This document shows positions 1-11,088 of a stretch of 64,000 nt of DNA, piece by piece. This DNA comes from Xenopus tropicalis (taxonomy: Eukaryota > Chordata > Amphibia > Anura > Pipidae). The stretch spans positions 75,761,404 through 75,825,403 of the forward strand of contig NC_030678.2 in the NCBI RefSeq assembly GCF_000004195.4. Reading direction: 5' to 3'. Under the pieces are notes generated by a model. It did not search any database. It was not told the origin of the DNA and saw only the letters and a list, made by a program, of their open reading frames with translations. The position numbers were made by a program, and so were the translations under genes. Numbering within the stretch: the stretch's first letter is position 1; every line of letters starts with the position of its first letter.

Positions 1-77
1 GCAGAAGTTGCTTTACTCATGCATATGGCATTATGCTACTAGCAAATGAAAGGATTTCTCTAGACCTTTTAAACCTG

Positions 78-412
78 TAAAGCTATTAGAGAAATAAAAC
101 AATTTTTTAAAAAGAAACATTCTGGATTCTGCTGAACCCCCGAACCCACCCTGATGGATTTGGGCGAATACCGTACCGAACCCTAATTAGCATATGCTAA
201 TTAGGACCAGGAAGGGTTAAAAATCTGCACGTGCTGCAAATCCCCCCCAGAACATTTACCCTTCTGAATGCTAATTAGCATATGCTAATTTATGCTAATT
301 CGGATTCAGCCAGGACCATGGATTTGGCCGAAACTGAACCCTGCCCAAAAAGGCCGTATCCTGGCCAAATACCGAACCAAATCCTGGATTCGGTGCATCC
401 CTAAAGCTATTA
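78..412. mobile_element. Non-autonomous hAT-like element, degraded left end
   Basis: The interval ends with GGATTCGGTGCATCCC, the reverse of a hAT-type terminus (GGGATGCACCGAATCC). Inside are repeated GGATT/GAACC and TTAGCATATGCTAATT palindromes. The 11-bp direct repeat TAAAGCTATTA lies at 78-88 and again at 402-412, which may be or include the target duplication. The left terminus itself is not a recognisable inverted copy. A related copy is at about 46290-46553. Confidence 0.55.
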
Positions 413-698
413 TTCAGAATGTTTTGAACTTTCTGGGTTTTCCATATGAGATTTTTCTATAATTTGGATCACCTTAATTCTGCTAAAAATCATTTAATCA
501 TTAAATAAACCTAATAGGTTTGGACCCAATAGAAGTCCATGCAGCTTAGTCACTGTCAAGTACAAGCTACAATTTTATTATTACAGAGAAGTTTATTGAG
601 GCTATGGGAGATGGCAATGCAATTGGAGCTTTGTGGATAAGTGGTTTGCACATAAGCGATCCCATACCCATTTTTGACCTGCATTTTTGTACTCTTAG

Positions 699-779
699 GC
701 AGTGGTTAGCAATTCAAAAACTCCGGAGCAAGATCAAGAAAAAAGTGGACACCAAGGCAAGCAAAGGGCGAAAAATTAG
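699..779 (+). CDS. AATF: AATF, third-from-last coding exon
   Basis: An 81-nt exon sits between a pyrimidine-rich acceptor (…ttttgtactcttag) and a GTAAGT donor at 780. It is entered at the last base of a codon and reads [18 protein letters not shown], then KASKGRKI, leaving AG to be completed by the next exon. I recognise this as the conserved basic C-terminal part of AATF (Che-1/Traube), a nuclear and nucleolar protein that binds RNA polymerase II and Rb and takes part in early small-subunit ribosome assembly. The stretch is rich in Lys and Arg, as expected near the family's nucleolar-targeting region. The preceding exon, expected to encode a DPNDQVAMG-like segment, is not in the window, so the gene is truncated at the left edge. 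The match is from memory of the vertebrate protein, supported by phase agreement with the two downstream exons. Confidence 0.9.
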   Translation, partial: AVVSNSKTPEQDQEKSGHQGKQRAKN

Positions 780-789
780 GTAAGTTCAT

Positions 790-1190
790 AATCATTAGCA
801 TCCCTAAAATGGAATTTTAGAGGCAGATTTAATAAAAACCTATTTTATCTTTTATTTCTATTTTATTTTATTTTTTTTAATTCGAATAAATTCATTTCCA
901 CAAATGTCTGACATTTATTAAAAAATCCGAACTGAAAAAAACTTGTGCGGAAAAAGTCACAAACAATAAGACACACGATAACTGCAACTTTTTTTTTAAG
1001 GGGAACATCTGCCATTAATTTCTACATGATCTTGACAGGTTTTAGATGGAGTATTTTCAGATTCAGAATTGTCACAGTTTTGATACATAGTAAATCTCAG
1101 AAAAGTCGCAACTTTTTTTTTAGTGAATTTTAGTGCTAAAAAAATCCAGATTGAAAAAAAATCTGACCTTTAGTAAATGGGCCCCTAAGT
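790..1190. mobile_element. AT-rich MITE remnant
   Basis: An AT-rich stretch with several A/T-run plus GTCGCAAC-like motifs ends in TTTAGTAAATGGGCCCCTAA. That ending resembles the GGGG-CA-TTTACTAA termini of the elements at 48511-49065 and 60307-60814. The left end is not clear and no target duplication was found. Confidence 0.35.
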
Positions 1191-3764
1191 TTTAGAAATG
1201 GAAACTTTTAATCTACGCCCTCAATGATGGCGTAGATTCGGCAGAGGTTTAATGGTCTCCAAGTTAGAGGTGCAGTTGTGGGTAGAGTTCCAATTGAAAA
1301 AAAGTTGCACTTTTGGGTTGTCCCTATGAACACACCTACACTTTTAAATAATTTATATGTTTAAGTTATTGCCAGAGCACCCTCTTAGATTACAGAATTC
1401 TCATGGTGAATGATCAGGAAGGGCAGTCCTGATACTGTTCGATTTCAGTGCATATTCTGATATGATCTTTTAGGAGAGAACTTTATATGTTATGTGCGCT
1501 GGCAACAGGTACAGGAAAAATGTAGCCGGACTCTCTACTGTTAATGTAAGTGTTCTTAATATGTCTTGCAGGTAAAGCATCATATAAACTTAACCATGCA
1601 GTTCACTACCTTTTTCAATGTTAGTTCAACCAGTAGGGTTTGTGCAGGACTTAATGTTTGTCTGTTATGTTAATTATAAAATATCTAAAGTTTTTTGTGA
1701 TTTCTTGCATTGATCAGGACAAAATCTGAAAAGAAAAGTAAAGTCAGATTCTGTTTCTTGTCCATACAAGCAAGGTAAAAAAATCAGCAGTCCCCTCAGA
1801 TGCTCTCTGAATAATAAATTACTTTTTTGTCTTATAGCCTAAAAGGCTGCAGCTGGGGGAAGAGAGGAAATCTTAATGGACAGCTGATTTGTGTTGCGTT
1901 TGCTCATAGGGACAGGAAGTAGAATATGACTTTACTTTCATTTTCAGATTTGTTCCTGTGCAAAAAATTTTAAAAAATATATTCTTTCATAAGGAAAACA
2001 GTAGGTTAAAAGTTTGTTTAGCACCTATGAACTTTCGTTGAAAAACTGGTGTATGGCCCCTTTTACACTTATAGCTACACACTCAGATACATGTAAGGTA
2101 ACATAAGACCTTCTTATTTCAGATCACAGTAGGTTGCAGAGGAGAACACATCAGTTGCCTTTAAAATGCTTGTTCCACATAACTTGGATTCAGCTTAATC
2201 CTAAGTATTCAGTTAAACAATATCCAACCTCTTCAGAGGAAAAAATACCCCTGAACAATGTAGGTCTCTATAGAAAAACATTGCATAAAATAGCCAATAT
2301 GTAAAACACTGCTTCATCTAGATCTAATAAAAATGGATAATCCTAAATTTTAAAAAATGCCATTATAAGTGCTAAGGTCCACCCCCTGGCTCACATGATT
2401 CACTCAGCATGCAAAAAATACTGTACTATATCCAAACAATAAAAACAATTATGACTTTTGTGCATCCCTAGGAAATTCATTCCTAGCACAGACATTAAAA
2501 GCTGTCCTCTACTCCAGGTCCATGGCCCTTTTTTATTATCCCTACAGAGCCATCTCTTCTCATTCATTGTAAAGCATTTTATGTTTAGCCATTAAACCTA
2601 TGAAAATATTAACCTCTTGTATAATTACACAATTTTTCATTTTAATACAGGACTTACATTCTTAGCTGTTACTGTTGCACTCATTGCTCTTTTTGTCGAG
2701 TTCTTAATTTGAACTTAGCCAATGTAATTTTTTTCCAATATGAGGGCTTTTTTTTTTTGTTCTTATACAGTATTTTTCCAGTTTTGCAATAAACAGCAGA
2801 ATAAGCCCTTGATAATCCTTTGGTTGCAAAGGCATCAGAGAGAAAGTCATGCAAGTCAGTCTGGGTCAGTTGTGGCATAGTAATTTTTAAGATTGATGTT
2901 CTAGGATAATTTATTAAAAGAGGAAAGAGCTGCTTTGTTGGCCTGAAAAGCCTGTAATTATTGGCTATCAATATTCTTTTCTGTCAGCATCACACATAAT
3001 TGGATGTATTCATGATTCAGTCAAAAGCGGCTGACAACATCACACGACTGAGTCACACTCTCATAAAGCTTTTGAAATAATGCAACCCATCTCTGTGTGT
3101 GCGACATGGACTATTCTCATTCCGTCTGAGATCAAGGCCTGACCATGGCAATCTTATTACCCAGCTTTAGATAACAATTGAGCAGACTGGCCCAGATCAG
3201 CAGCAGCAGAGAGGTGAACAAAATGTTCAATTACAATCTGAGAGTAACAATCTTCTGCTGTTAGAAGTTTTAAGGGTGGTATTCTGCCTTACTTCTAAAA
3301 ATGCATACAGAAGACAGTGTCAGATTTTCATTCTTTGCCATATATTTTGTATTTGGGATTACATTGTAGCCCTTTGCTTCTGTGCTGAATTGCCAAATAT
3401 AATCACTTGTGGGTTACCTGCAAAGGTTTATGATACAAGTCAATAGGATAACTAAAGGAATTGCCTGCTAATCCTTAAAATACTACAAGACCTCTTGAGA
3501 TAGCTAAATGGCAAATATTTGCACGTTAAAATGAAGAATCCATATAAGTATATTATGTGTGTCGTGTTATACCTTTTTCTCTGCTGCTGAGGAGATTTTC
3601 CTTTAGCTGTTCTTGTAAGCAGTATGTTCTAAGCTTCAGTAAAAGAAGCCAAAAATCAGAGTGATAAATATTTCATTTTTGCTCTTTATTTTGAAATTTG
3701 CAAGTAAATAATACAAACTTATTTTGACACTGAAATACAGCAATATTTAGGAACTGAAGCAGTT

Positions 3765-4090
3765 ACATTTTGTGCTTTTTTTGTAGTGTGTGGTGTGTAG
3801 GCAGTGTGTGTGTAGGCAGCCATCCCAGTGAGCTGAGCTTTCAGAAATAGCCAGTGCTACACATTAGAACTGCTTTCAGAATAACTATTGTTTCTCCTAC
3901 TCAGGAGGAGTCATGAACTGGACTTGGAGTTTTATATTATTGAGTGCTATTCTCATATCTACCACTTTTAGCAATACAGTTGTCAAGGAGCTGCTATCTT
4001 GCTACCTTCCCATTGTTCTGGTGATCGGTTGCTGGAGGGGGAAGAGAGGATGGTGGTATCAGTCCTTGTAGATCTTGTAGTGCAGAAGTA
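3765..4090 (+). mobile_element. Truncated T2-type MITE, same family as 34300-34782 and 36808-37422
   Basis: The sequence shares long stretches with the element at 34300-34782, for example GAGCTTTCAGAA, CTACACATTAGAACTGCTTT, GCTATCTTGCTAC and TTCCCATTGTTCTG. Both TTAA ends are missing. Similarity stops exactly where the CTCTGGCACACGGGG palindrome begins at 4091. Confidence 0.7.
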
Positions 4091-4262
4091 AGGGCTCTGG
4101 CACACGGGGAGATTAGTCGCCCCACGACAAATCTCCCTGTTCGTGGGCGACTAATCTCCCCGAAATGACATCCCACCGGTGAAAATGTAAATCGCCGGTG
4201 GGATGGCATACACGGCGGCGCGATTTCAGTGAAATCGCGGAAGTTTCCTCTCAAGGCAAGAA
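4091..4262. mobile_element. Palindromic MITE, CTCTGGCACACGGGG family (partial)
   Basis: It begins AGGGCTCTGGCACACGGGGA and contains two nested hairpins: GAGATTAGTCGCC against GGCGACTAATCTC, and CATCCCACCGG against CCGGTGGGATG. Related copies lie at 4872-5042 and 23613-23975. This copy lacks the mirror-image right end, so it is a half element. Confidence 0.7.
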
Positions 4263-4279
4263 AAAGGGCTTAACTGCCA

Positions 4280-4433
4280 ACGATGTGTCCCATACATCGT
4301 CAGCAGATGAAGGATTCTCTCTGCAGCGGCAGCATGTGCCGCCGCTGCAGAGAGTTTCTAGTGATGACAGCCCCCTGGGCAACGATCCAGGGGGGCTGTC
4401 ATGTGGGTCCTGCGACGCGATCGTCGCAGGACC
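4280..4433. repeat. Array of four consecutive perfect hairpins
   Basis: Four separate inverted repeats follow one another with gaps of 4-16 nt. They are 4280-4300 (ACGATGT/ACATCGT), 4317-4354 (CTCTCTGCAGCGGC against GCCGCTGCAGAGAG), 4364-4402 (ATGACAGCCCCCTGG mirrored) and 4406-4433 (GGTCCTGCGAC against GTCGCAGGACC). They form the GC-rich left end of the 2.7-kb repeat. Confidence 0.85.
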
Positions 4434-4844
4434 ATCCTAGAAGCAGTAGACGCGATCGCATCACGTCTGCCGCTTCCTGCTTCCCCCCCAACACCGCCGC
4501 CCACTGAGATCCTGCAGCCTGGAGGACAGAGCCAAGCGATCGGTGCTTCAGGACAGGTAAGGTGTTTTTTGTTTTTTGTTTTTGCACTTACACACACACT
4601 TACATACATTTATACACGCTTACATACATTTACACACACTTACAGCACACAATTTAGCAGTTTTTTGGGGGTTTTTTTGTTTTAGTTTTTTTCATTTTTT
4701 ACACTTATATACTCTTATACACTCATATACACACTTACACACTGTCACACAACTTTTACACATGAGTTGTGTATACAGTACACAAACACTTTGTTTTTTT
4801 TGTTTTGTTTGTTTTTTTTTCCATTTTACCACTTTGTTTTTACA

Positions 4845-5042
4845 AACCGGATTCCAAAAAAGTTGGGACACTAAGGACTCTGGCACACGGGGAGATTAGT
4901 CGCCCGCGACAAAACTCCCTGTTTGCGGGCAACTAATCTCCCCGAGTTGCCTTCACCTGCCATCCCACCGGCGAAAATGTAAGTCGCCGGTGGGATGGCA
5001 CACGCGGCAGCGCGATTTCGCGCAAATCGCAGACTTGCCTTT
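4845..5042. mobile_element. Mariner-type terminal repeat fragment joined to a CTCTGGCACACGGGG palindrome
   Basis: TACAAACCGGATTCCAAAAA and the following AGTTGGGACAC at about 4840-4871 match the terminus of a common vertebrate Tc1/mariner element as I remember it. It is cut after 4871 by a second copy of the GACTCTGGCACACGGGG element, which has the same inner hairpins as 4091-4262. Only a terminus of the mariner element remains. Confidence 0.6.
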
Positions 5043-5059
5043 GTACGCAAGAAATTGTG

Positions 5060-6560
5060 TGAGATAAAAGCGGCAAATTGCAACATTTTTAGGCGATTTT
5101 GTGAAATGTCATAAAAACCAATAACTTTAGGAAAGCTTTGCAGATTGGTACTTGGGTGTAGAAAGGACTCTTTACCCTTGTTGGATTTGTCAGAATGTGT
5201 ACTTTCCAAAAATATATGGTCTCTGTATGGTCTCTGTATAGTTGGGGAAAGTTTCGGCACATAATACACTGACGGGGGCTCTGTATAGTTAGGGGTTGTT
5301 ACGGCACATAATACGCTGACAGGGGGCTCTGTATGCAAAAGCTGAGTTGGCAGGCGAAAAATCCTTATGCGCTATTTTCATTTTGGGTTCAGTACATACC
5401 GCAGACTTGGGTATCTCTATGCATATTGGCCATCAAACTGTTCAGTAGGCCTTAGGTGTTCCTATTTGGGGTGATTTGCCTTTATCTGATCTTTATCAAG
5501 AAATTGTGAGAGATAAATGCGGAAAATTGCAACATTTTTATGCGATTTTCTGAAATGTCATAAAAATCTGCAAACTTAGGAAAGCTTTACAGCTTGGTAC
5601 TTTGGAGTAAAAAGAAATGTTTACCCATTATAGATTCGGGGGAATGTGTAATTTCCAAAAATATATGGCTTTCTGGGGTGAGTGTACTTTTTTGTAGCAT
5701 TATCCCACATAAAGGATGTAAATGTGTTGATTTTGCAGGAGCTGAAATGATAGATCATATGGGGGTATGTTCCCATTGGGGCCCCTACATGCCAAATGTT
5801 AAGGTAAACCTATACATATTGGGCATCAAACTGTTCAGTGGACCCCTGGTGTTCAAATTCAGGGTGTTTTATCTTGGTACCTAACACTATGTGGGAGATA
5901 AGATGCTGCAAAGTGGAAGCTTTGAGAGGATTTTTGGAAATGTCATCAAAATTGCTAACTTTAGAAAAGCTGTGCGGCTTGGTACTTTGGAGCAGAAAGA
6001 CATGGATACCCATTTTAGATTCGGGGGAATGTGTACTTTCCAAAAATATATGACTTTCTGGGGTGAGCGTACTTTTTACTAGCTTTATCCCACATATAAT
6101 GATGTAAATGTGTTGATTTTGCTGGAACTGAAATAACAGAAATGATAGATCATATGGGGGTATGTTCACATTGGGGCCCCTACATGCCACATGCTTAGGT
6201 AAACCTATACATATTGGGCGTTAAACTGCCCAGTGGACCCCTGGCATTCATATTTAGGGTGTTTTATTTGGTTACTTTATGACCTGTAGGAGATAAGATA
6301 CTATAGACTGGAAGCTTTGAAGCGATTTTTTTAAAATTTCACAAATTTTGATAAAAACCAATAACTTTAGGAAAGCATTGCGACTTGATAGTTTGGAGAA
6401 GACAGACAGTTGTGCCTATTCTGGATTCCCCAGAATCTCTTCTTTCCAAAAATGTACAATTTTCTGGGATAAACCTTCTGTTAGTGGAATTTTTGTCCTT
6501 GAAATCTAAAGTATGCAGTTTTCTGAAGCAGTGCTGGGAGTTTTTGACATATACAAGTGA
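5060..6560. repeat. Degenerate tandem repeat, ~390-bp unit, about four copies
   Basis: The recurring landmarks are ATAACTTTAGGAAAGC-like, TTGGTACTTTGGAG, GAATGTGTACTTTCCAAAAA and TATGGGGGTATGTTC…GGGGCCCCTACATGCC. They recur at about 5110, 5570, 5960 and 6365, and once more in the distant copy at about 54585. Spacing is roughly 390-450 bp. Copies are clearly diverged from one another. Confidence 0.75.
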
Positions 6561-9285
6561 GAAATCCACATAAAATTATATATATTTGGTATTGGCACGC
6601 TCAGGAGACATGTGACTTTCCAAATCAGTTGTATATTCGTGCATAAAATAATTTTTGTTTCTGGTATGTGTGTTTATATTATGGAAAATTGGATTTTTTT
6701 TTTCATTTTTAGACATTTAGAAGCCTATATCTTGTTACAGAATTGGAATTACACAAAAATTCTACCATATTTTGAAAGCTTAGGTTGTTCTGAAAAAAAC
6801 GATATATTGTTTTCCTTGGTAAACTAAAAGTCCCCCCGAGGAAAGGCCCCTAAAGTGAAACAGTGCAAAATGTTCAAAAACTGTCTGGCAATACAAGTTC
6901 CACTTTGACCAAAACAGCTGGCAGTAAAAGGGTTAAAGGAGACATGGTTTTCCTTTTTACAAAATATTTAATTGACTGCATTTTGGTTGCAATGTAAACA
7001 CCACAGGAATGTGCCAGTCCATTGTCAGCCTTATGAATGCTCAAACCAAAGTCTAACTGGATAATAAGTGCTTTGAAAATTTTTCCTAGATCTTCCTCCA
7101 GTTTGCGTTCTTTCAAGAAAAAAAGTCCTAAACTGAACAACCGCATGATTAAGATATTCAAACTCAAATAGCGTATATATATATATTGCTTTATATCTCT
7201 GAAGTAATTTTAAAGTAATAGTGTTGACAATTTATTTCAGCTTGTATTTACCATGTCTGATTTCCTGTGGGTCAAAAGTTTACAAACACCAAGTTGACCT
7301 AATAAGGCCGATAACGCACAAGGAAAATAGTTGCCTCATAATTATTCTCCTCTATCGGTTGCGACTCGATTGCTTTGCTACTGGCAAGAATGTAAATTGC
7401 TGGTAGGAAAACATGCTACGCTCTCGACAGAAATTTTCAAGTCTTTTGCACAAAATGCCCATGCCCCCGTCCTGAGCCCAGCCTTTTACCCCAACCAGTT
7501 AATTTGTGCAGGCCCTTTAGAGTCACACTGTACAGATGATAATGTGATTCTCCTGGAGGCTGATGTGTTTTTTTCAGCCTAATATGACTAGCATATCTGA
7601 CTTTATGTAGCTTGAGTAGTTTAGCTGGTCATAGTGTCTGACCCTAAGGTAATACTGAGCTGGGCTGGGGTAATTTGTGCCACAATAGGCATAGAGTGAT
7701 GCCTTTTAACTGTCTCTGTATTATTCATATTGTCTGTTGTAGCTTATTGCAGACCTGGGATTTAAGAAAGCCCTTCTGAGCAGTATTTCTAAGCAGTCAA
7801 AATTAAAAGCTACTGGGCTGAATTTACAACCTGTTATTGGTTAGGACATGAACATGTATTGAATGAATTAGAGAAATTGAGAAACCTGTTATTTAAAATA
7901 AACCTTAGTGGCAAGTGCAAAGGCAACTATTTTAGACCTTGTTTTAATTATGGTTGATTTTAATTATCTGAAAATTGACAAGAGTAATAAGTGTACTGGC
8001 TCTGGTATTACTGTTACTTAAAGGGAATTATAGTCCTAACAAGATTTATTGCCCCTTGGGGAGTCTATATGCTGGACATGCATAATGCATTTCAAGGAAC
8101 ACTTAGATTTGGAGTAGACTTTACCATATAAGCATAATGCTTATGCTTAATGTATAACCACATAGCAGCTATTAGAAAAAAATATTGATCATCTCAGTCA
8201 AAAAATTAGGCAAGCATAAATAAGAAAAAAAACAAAGAACAATAAAAATAGATAATCTCTGTTTTGTGGAATTTAGATGCATGGCTGTATTTTTCTAGTG
8301 TGAAGTGTAGAATCTAAATGGTGTAGAACTTTCCACATAAAATGTTCGTGAAATTATTTGTTCTAACAAAATAGATAATATGGCTTTTACCATGAATAAA
8401 CATATCAAACCTTGCACAATCCTTTGTCAATTTTCTTTTTTGGTGCAGCCAAGGAACCTAAAGCCTGTTTGATTTTGGTTGTAGAAAAACTTTTACAAGG
8501 ATATAAGAGACATTTCAGGTCACAACTTTATTAGTTGTTATTATCTCCTAGCATGGTTTCATGTATAACATATCCTGTCAGACTATTCTACTTTTAAAAG
8601 GAGGTAAGTAGAAACCTAAACTCTGGATGTGCACTGGATATGGTTGCTAAAGTTTTTGGTACAATACCACAAAAATGGTTACTGATGCATAGAATGTTTT
8701 TTAGTTGGGAAAGTAGTGGAGTACTAAAAGGTCTGTTGGTCCATTGCTCTTAATATATACTTAAATAGCATAAAAGTTTGTAAATAATGTATCAATTGAT
8801 GATTTTAAACCATCAGTGCAGGATATTTCCATATCATACAGGGACTAGGCAGCAAATTAGGGTCAATGTTGCTAAATGTAAGCTACTGAAACAAAATGAA
8901 AGTTAGTTATACACTAAATGGAATTGTATGTTGAGGTAATTGTATACTATAGGCTGATAAAGCTAAATAAGTACTTTCTTGTATTCAGTCGGCCCTTGAC
9001 ATGAGGGCCAAAAGGATCATTTTGCCTCTTTATTGATCCTTGGTAAGACTTCATCTGAAGTATTCAATGAAATATTAGGTTTGAGGTAGATGTTCATTAT
9101 GAGGAAGTTAAAACAATGGATATTGCAGAAAACATGTTTATAATTGAGAATTTGAATATTGCTGAAAGATTCAACATTAAAGAGGAGCTTCACCCAAAAA
9201 CAACTTTTTGTGTTATAAAGGAAAATGTAATTTTGAGCAACTTTCCTTTATATATTAGTTTCATTGGATTTAAAGATACAAATAA

Positions 9286-9440
9286 AGTACCTGTTATCCA
9301 GAATGCTCTGGGTAAGGGCTCCTAATAATTTGGATGACAATATCTTACATCTACTAAAAGTTAGGACAACAGTATATTATATTTTAATTACTTTAAAACA
9401 TTATTTTTTGGGGGTTACTGTTACATCTGTGAATCACATT
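9286..9440. mobile_element. MITE fragment of the TTATCCAGAATGCTC family
   Basis: CCTGTTATCCAGAATGCTCT followed by AATAATTTGGATGACAATATCTTACATCTACTAAAA is a widespread frog repeat pattern. Related pieces lie at 34125-34300, 34805-34905 and 59375-59455. No complete pair of ends is visible here. Confidence 0.5.
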
Positions 9441-9471
9441 TTATGATTCTAATATAGAGCTCATGCACAAG

Positions 9472-9745
9472 TTACATAGTTACATAGTTACATAGGGTTG
9501 AAAAAAGACCATTGTCCATCAAGTTCAACCCATCCAAGTAAACCCAGCACACAACCTATACTAACCAATCTATACACTCACATACATAAACTATATATAT
9601 ACAACCAGTAATACTAACTGTAGATATTAGTATCACAATAGCCTTGGATATTCTGCTTGTTCAAAAACTCATCCAGGCACCTCTTAAAGTCATTGGCATT
9701 AAATTCAGTGGGGAGTTTCTAACATGCAGATTTGTTTCTAAATTC
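9472..9745 (-). mobile_element. 3' end of a non-LTR retrotransposon with (TTACATAG)n tail
   Basis: Three tandem TTACATAG octamers are followed by GGTTGAAAAAAGACC, TCCATCAAGTTCAACC and ATCCAGGCACCTCTTAAAG. The reverse-strand reading (GTTGAACTTGATGGA … TTTTTTCAACC … CTATGTAA) is the tail of a CR1/Rex-like element. The same tail, in the opposite orientation, is at 43958-44150. No reverse-transcriptase coding remains. Confidence 0.6.
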
Positions 9746-9782
9746 CTCAGACCGGAAGTAGACTGTAAAAGGATTCACTTAA

Positions 9783-10194
9783 AGGAGAAGGAAAGGCTAA
9801 GTCACTTGGGGGTGCCAAAATGTTAGGCACCCCCAAGTGACTTTAATCGCTTACCTTGTACCCCGGGCTGGTGCCCCTGTATGGAGAGAACAGCACCAGC
9901 CTGGGGTAGCTGCAGCGCTTCCTCCTTCCTGTTCGCTTGCGCGCGCATGCGCAGTAAAGGGAAAAGCCTAACTTTAACAGAGAAGTCGGCTTTTCACTCT
10001 ACTGCGCATGCGACGGTCCTTTAGTCCCAGCAAAACGAAGCAGGAAGGAGGAAGCGCTCCGCTACAGGTACCCCGGGCTGGTGCTGTTTTCTCCTAACAG
10101 GGGCACCAGCCCGGGTTACAAGGTAAATGATTAAAGTCACTTGGGGGTGCCTAACATTTTGGCACCCCCAAGTGACTTAGCCTTTCCTTGTCCT
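9783..10194. mobile_element. T2-type MITE, near-complete 412-bp palindrome
   Basis: Flanked by TTAA at 9779-9782 and 10195-10198, with termini AGGAGAAGGAAAGGCTAAGT and ACTTAGCCTTTCCTTGTCCT. These fit the TTAAAGGRR signature of frog T2/Kolobok MITEs. The two arms mirror each other almost to the centre. Each arm carries its own sub-hairpin (TGGGGGTGCC…GGCACCCCCA), so a folded strand would be cloverleaf-like. It is GC-rich in the middle (GCGCGCATGCGCAG). Confidence 0.85.
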
Positions 10195-10198
10195 TTAA

Positions 10199-10831
10199 AG
10201 GATATGTAAAGCCTACATTTGCCTACAATGTATATCACTTGGGCATGTCTCCCCCACCAAAATTGCAAAATTTGTACTGCATATATCCCCTCCGCTTGCC
10301 AGCACCATAACATTTTCCTAACGCAAATAGCAGCTTTCACCCGGTGGCCTTTTTTCCTCTGATACATAATCAGATGCATTTAAATTTGCAAACAGCATAC
10401 ACACACACAGACCCATATTCAGCATACATTTCATCAAGAATACAGGTTCACACAGGCACTGTCTTTGATAAAAGTTCTGCTTTGTTTGAGCTGAGTTCAG
10501 GAGAGGAGGTTAGGAGAAAAAATTGAAGCAGACAGCTAGAGCTCAATTTCTATGGCAACCAACTATGCCATCTCTTTACTAGCTGCTAGACTAGAAGGCG
10601 TGTTTAGTAGTCTGAGCTTATAACCACTGAGCATGACTGACAAGCCAGAAGTCAAAGAAAATTCCTGGGGGGGGGGGTAGAGTGGGTTACAGGAGGAGAA
10701 GGAAATCTAAGGAATTAAGGGGGCGCTGCAGCCTTACTATTAACCTCTGGACAGCCAGAGTGGCAGGTATTGAAAGATTTCAAAGAGGCTGTTCACTGAT
10801 TACATTTTTGTGTGTGGGGTTTACATGTCCT
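10199..10831. mobile_element. Second T2-type MITE abutting the first
   Basis: Left end TTAAAGGATATGTAAAGCC, right end GGTTTACATGTCCTTTAA; the TTAA copies are 10195-10198 and 10832-10835. The left TTAA is the same four bases that flank the previous element on its right. The interior has no ORF of note and contains a G9 run at 10669-10678. Confidence 0.8.
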
Positions 10832-11016
10832 TTAAAATGGAAACAAATTATTTGGTTACTTTTGCTGTAGCAACTAAAAAAAAAAGCAATAACAAACGAT
10901 ATTAAGCTGCTTATAATGTTAATTGTAAAACTTGTTGGATAACAAATTATGTTCATGTTGCTGGTTTGGATGTTTTTTTAAATACATGTGGCTAACAGTG
11001 TTACTTTTTAATGCAG

Positions 11017-11088
11017 GTATCATGTTCACAGCAAGTTGGTGAGCTTCATGGCTCCTATTGACCACAGCACAATGAATGATGATGCCAG
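11017..11088 (+). CDS. AATF: AATF, penultimate coding exon
   Basis: A 72-nt exon lies between an acceptor (tttttaatgcag) and a GTGAGT donor at 11089. Its first G completes the Arg codon begun in the exon ending at 779. It then reads YHVHSKLVSFMAPIDHST and MNDDA, and its last two bases AG start another Arg codon. The SFMAPIDHxTMNDDAR string is the most conserved signature of the AATF C-terminal domain that I know, and it makes the gene assignment firm. The exon is flanked by introns of 10.2 kb and 29.2 kb. No frameshift or stop is seen, so the gene appears intact here. Confidence 0.95.

Larger units (their letters stand above)
4270..6935. repeat. Large (~2.7 kb) composite repeat with terminal inverted motifs and internal tandem units
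   Basis: Starts near GGGCTTAACTGCCAACGATG and ends near CTGGCAGTAAAAGGGTTAAA, a weak inverted pair. From left to right it contains four hairpins (4280-4433), an (ACACTTACATACA)-rich tract (4580-4760), two inserted fragments (4846-5042), and four degenerate ~390-bp tandem units (about 5060-6560). A shorter relative at 53840-55085 has the same order of TACACA tract, tandem-type unit and CTGGCACTTAAAGGGTTAAA end. Frames on both strands are broken, so I see no protein-coding capacity. I cannot assign it to a named family. Confidence 0.6.
780..11016 (+). other. AATF: AATF intron, 10.2 kb
   Basis: GT…AG bounded interval between the two AATF exons. It is AT-rich and non-coding in all frames. Recognisable content is limited to transposon remnants (listed separately) at about 790-1190, 3765-6935 and 9286-10831. 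The stretches 1190-3760 and 6940-9280 hold no repeat or gene I can name. The ORFs in this interval are short, without family motifs, and look like chance. Confidence 0.85.

Noticed and set aside
590..660. Possible extra AATF exon upstream of 699 (contains GAGATGGCAATGC)
   Set aside because: The translation does not resemble the expected DPNDQVAMG region and there is no suitable acceptor/donor pair in phase.
4871..5338. 155-codon minus-strand frame
   Set aside because: It covers the CTCTGGCACACGGGG palindrome and one 390-bp repeat unit; the peptide has no family motif and is not kept open in the other units.
5810..6190. 126-codon minus-strand frame in the tandem repeat
   Set aside because: The same segment in neighbouring units and in the copy at 54.5 kb is broken by stops and indels, so there is no sign of coding constraint.
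8008..8160. TTAAAGGGAATTATAGTCC as the start of a T2-MITE
   Set aside because: No matching right terminus or second TTAA-linked inverted copy was found within a reasonable distance.
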